Positions 4,601-5,382 of a stretch of DNA of 5,382 nucleotides are shown one piece after another. How positions within the stretch are numbered: position 1 is the first letter of the stretch; each line of letters opens with the position of its first letter. A model generated the notes under the pieces. The model worked only from the letters and a program-made list of their open reading frames with translations. It ran no database searches and had not been told where the DNA came from. A program made the translations under genes and the position numbers. The stretch lies in assembly GCA_030040235.1 (NCBI GenBank), contig JASHUC010000264.1, positions 1 to 5,382 on the forward strand, in the 5' to 3' direction. The DNA is from Gammaproteobacteria bacterium (GTDB lineage: Bacteria > Pseudomonadota > Gammaproteobacteria > Steroidobacterales > Steroidobacteraceae).

Positions 4601-5382
4601 AGCTTGGCGGCCCCGGGCTGATCGCTCGATCGCTGTGCCCGCTCCAGGCCACCGGGGCTCCGGCGGCCTGCGCCGCCTGCTCATCGCTGAGCGTCGGATT
4701 CCATCGCGCAGCGATGAAGCGTCTACCGGTCACCTTGTCCGAGGCGTCCGAGGCGAGCCAGGTGATGGGTGGACCCATGATCTCAGGCTGAAGCATCGTG
4801 GCCGGATCGCCCCGGTGACGTGTCATGCGACTTACCGTCATGCCGCCCGGCACCAGCACGTTTGCGGTCACGCCGGTGGAGCGGAGCGAGGCGGCCAGTG
4901 CGGCCACGTAGGCCTCCGCAGCGGCCTTGCTCATGCCATAGGGCATGAAGCGCAGCATGGTATCGAGGCTCGTGCCGATGAGGACGATCCGGCCCCAGCC
5001 GCGGCGGATCATTCCCGGGAGAAGCAGCTGCGTGAGGTGTAGGGGTGAGAAGGTGTTGATCTCGAAGACGCGGCGCATCTCCTCGAGCTCCATCTCCTCT
5101 GGAGGTCGTCCCGGCCTGCCGGCCACCCCGGCGTTGTTGACCAGGACATCGAGAGGACCGAAGCGCGCCTGGCAAGCCGAGACGGCCGCACGCACCTGCT
5201 CCTCGGACGTGACATCGCAACGCAGATACTCGAAGGGACGTTGACGGCGTTGCAGCTGGTCCAAGAGACGCTTCGGCTCGGTGCGCGAAGCCAGGACGAC
5301 GGCCGCGCCCTCATTGGCCAGGCGGCTGGCGACAGCGCCGCCGATGCCATGATCGCTGGCCCCTGTAATCAGGGCGGATTTG
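4596..5382 (-). CDS. Short-chain dehydrogenase/reductase (5' end outside the window)
   Basis: This is an NAD(P)-dependent oxidoreductase of the classical SDR fold, probably cytosolic. The 261 residues in the window start within the first strand (KSALITGAS), so only a few residues are missing at the right edge. Seen, numbered from that lysine: cofactor motif TGASDHGIG (6-14), CDVT (55-58), VNNAG (81-85), EINTF (107-111) and GRIVLIGTS (130-138). The active site is Tyr148-x3-Lys152 in PYGMSKAA. LVPGG (176-180) is followed by PITWLASDASDKVTGRRF (205-222). The gap between Ser138 and Tyr148 is 10 residues where most SDRs have about 13, and TSLDTM (137-142) with PYGMSK marks a recognisable subgroup of uncharacterised SDRs. 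A TTG at 5264 is not the start, because the cofactor motif lies upstream of it. The substrate is unknown. The C-terminal tail appears complete, though its last residues sit at the rearranged join. Confidence 0.92.
   Translation of the reverse strand, partial: KSALITGASDHGIGGAVASRLANEGAAVVLASRTEPKRLLDQLQRRQRPFEYLRCDVTSEEQVRAAVSACQARFGPLDVLVNNAGVAGRPGRPPEEMELEEMRRVFEINTFSPLHLTQLLLPGMIRRGWGRIVLIGTSLDTMLRFMPYGMSKAAAEAYVAALAASLRSTGVTANVLVPGGMTVSRMTRHRGDPATMLQPEIMGPPITWLASDASDKVTGRRFIAARWNPTLSDEQAAQAAGAPVAWSGHSDRAISPGPPSS

Noticed and set aside
4434..4618. Cluster of six-base restriction-type palindromes suggesting an artificial polylinker
   Set aside because: The sites overlap or are scattered within sequence that reads as natural pobA-like and SDR coding DNA. 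High GC content makes such palindromes common.
4241..4684. Extended N-terminus of the CHRD protein
   Set aside because: The signal peptide begins exactly at the ATG at 4240, with AGGAG 8 bp before it. The upstream in-frame residues look non-coding and run across the pobA-like remnant.
4401..5042. Plus-strand reading frame of 213 residues
   Set aside because: It lies mostly antisense to the SDR gene, which has all catalytic motifs, and shows no domain of its own.

Overview
The window is GC-rich, densely coding DNA. By its gene families (a NodT-type outer-membrane lipoprotein, an FtsX/MacB-like permease pair, a proteobacterial cytochrome b561-type protein and a PobA-like remnant) it most resembles the chromosome of a Gram-negative proteobacterium. 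Nothing in it fixes a genus. I see no tRNA, rRNA, CRISPR array, insertion sequence or phage gene.

Left part (1-3077). A NodT/OprM-family outer-membrane efflux lipoprotein runs off the left edge on the minus strand. It is separated by a roughly 200-bp divergent regulatory gap from two tandem plus-strand genes, which are FtsX/MacB-type ABC permeases only 10 bp apart (stop to start). The gap holds at least two dyads that could be operators. The permease pair looks like the membrane part of a tripartite efflux or lipid/lipoprotein transport machine, but neither an ATPase nor a periplasmic adaptor gene lies in the window.

Middle (3114-4240). A five-helix cytochrome b561/CytB-type haem protein follows the permeases on the same strand. 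It meets, tail to tail with an 8-bp gap, a minus-strand gene for a secreted CHRD-domain protein rich in paired histidines.

Right part (4241-5382). A roughly 236-bp gap lies upstream of the CHRD gene and contains several small palindromes. At 4477, behind a very good ribosome-binding site, begins a 40-codon remnant of a PobA-like FAD monooxygenase (4-hydroxybenzoate 3-monooxygenase type). It keeps the start and the dinucleotide-binding motif and then stops. Its stop codon overlaps the stop codon of a convergent short-chain dehydrogenase/reductase gene that runs off the right edge. The join carries three interlocking palindromes and looks like a rearrangement scar.

No clearly new system is visible. 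The items most worth a second look are the pobA-like remnant, the permease pair without an adjacent ATPase beside a divergent NodT gene, and the candidate operators in the two divergent gaps.
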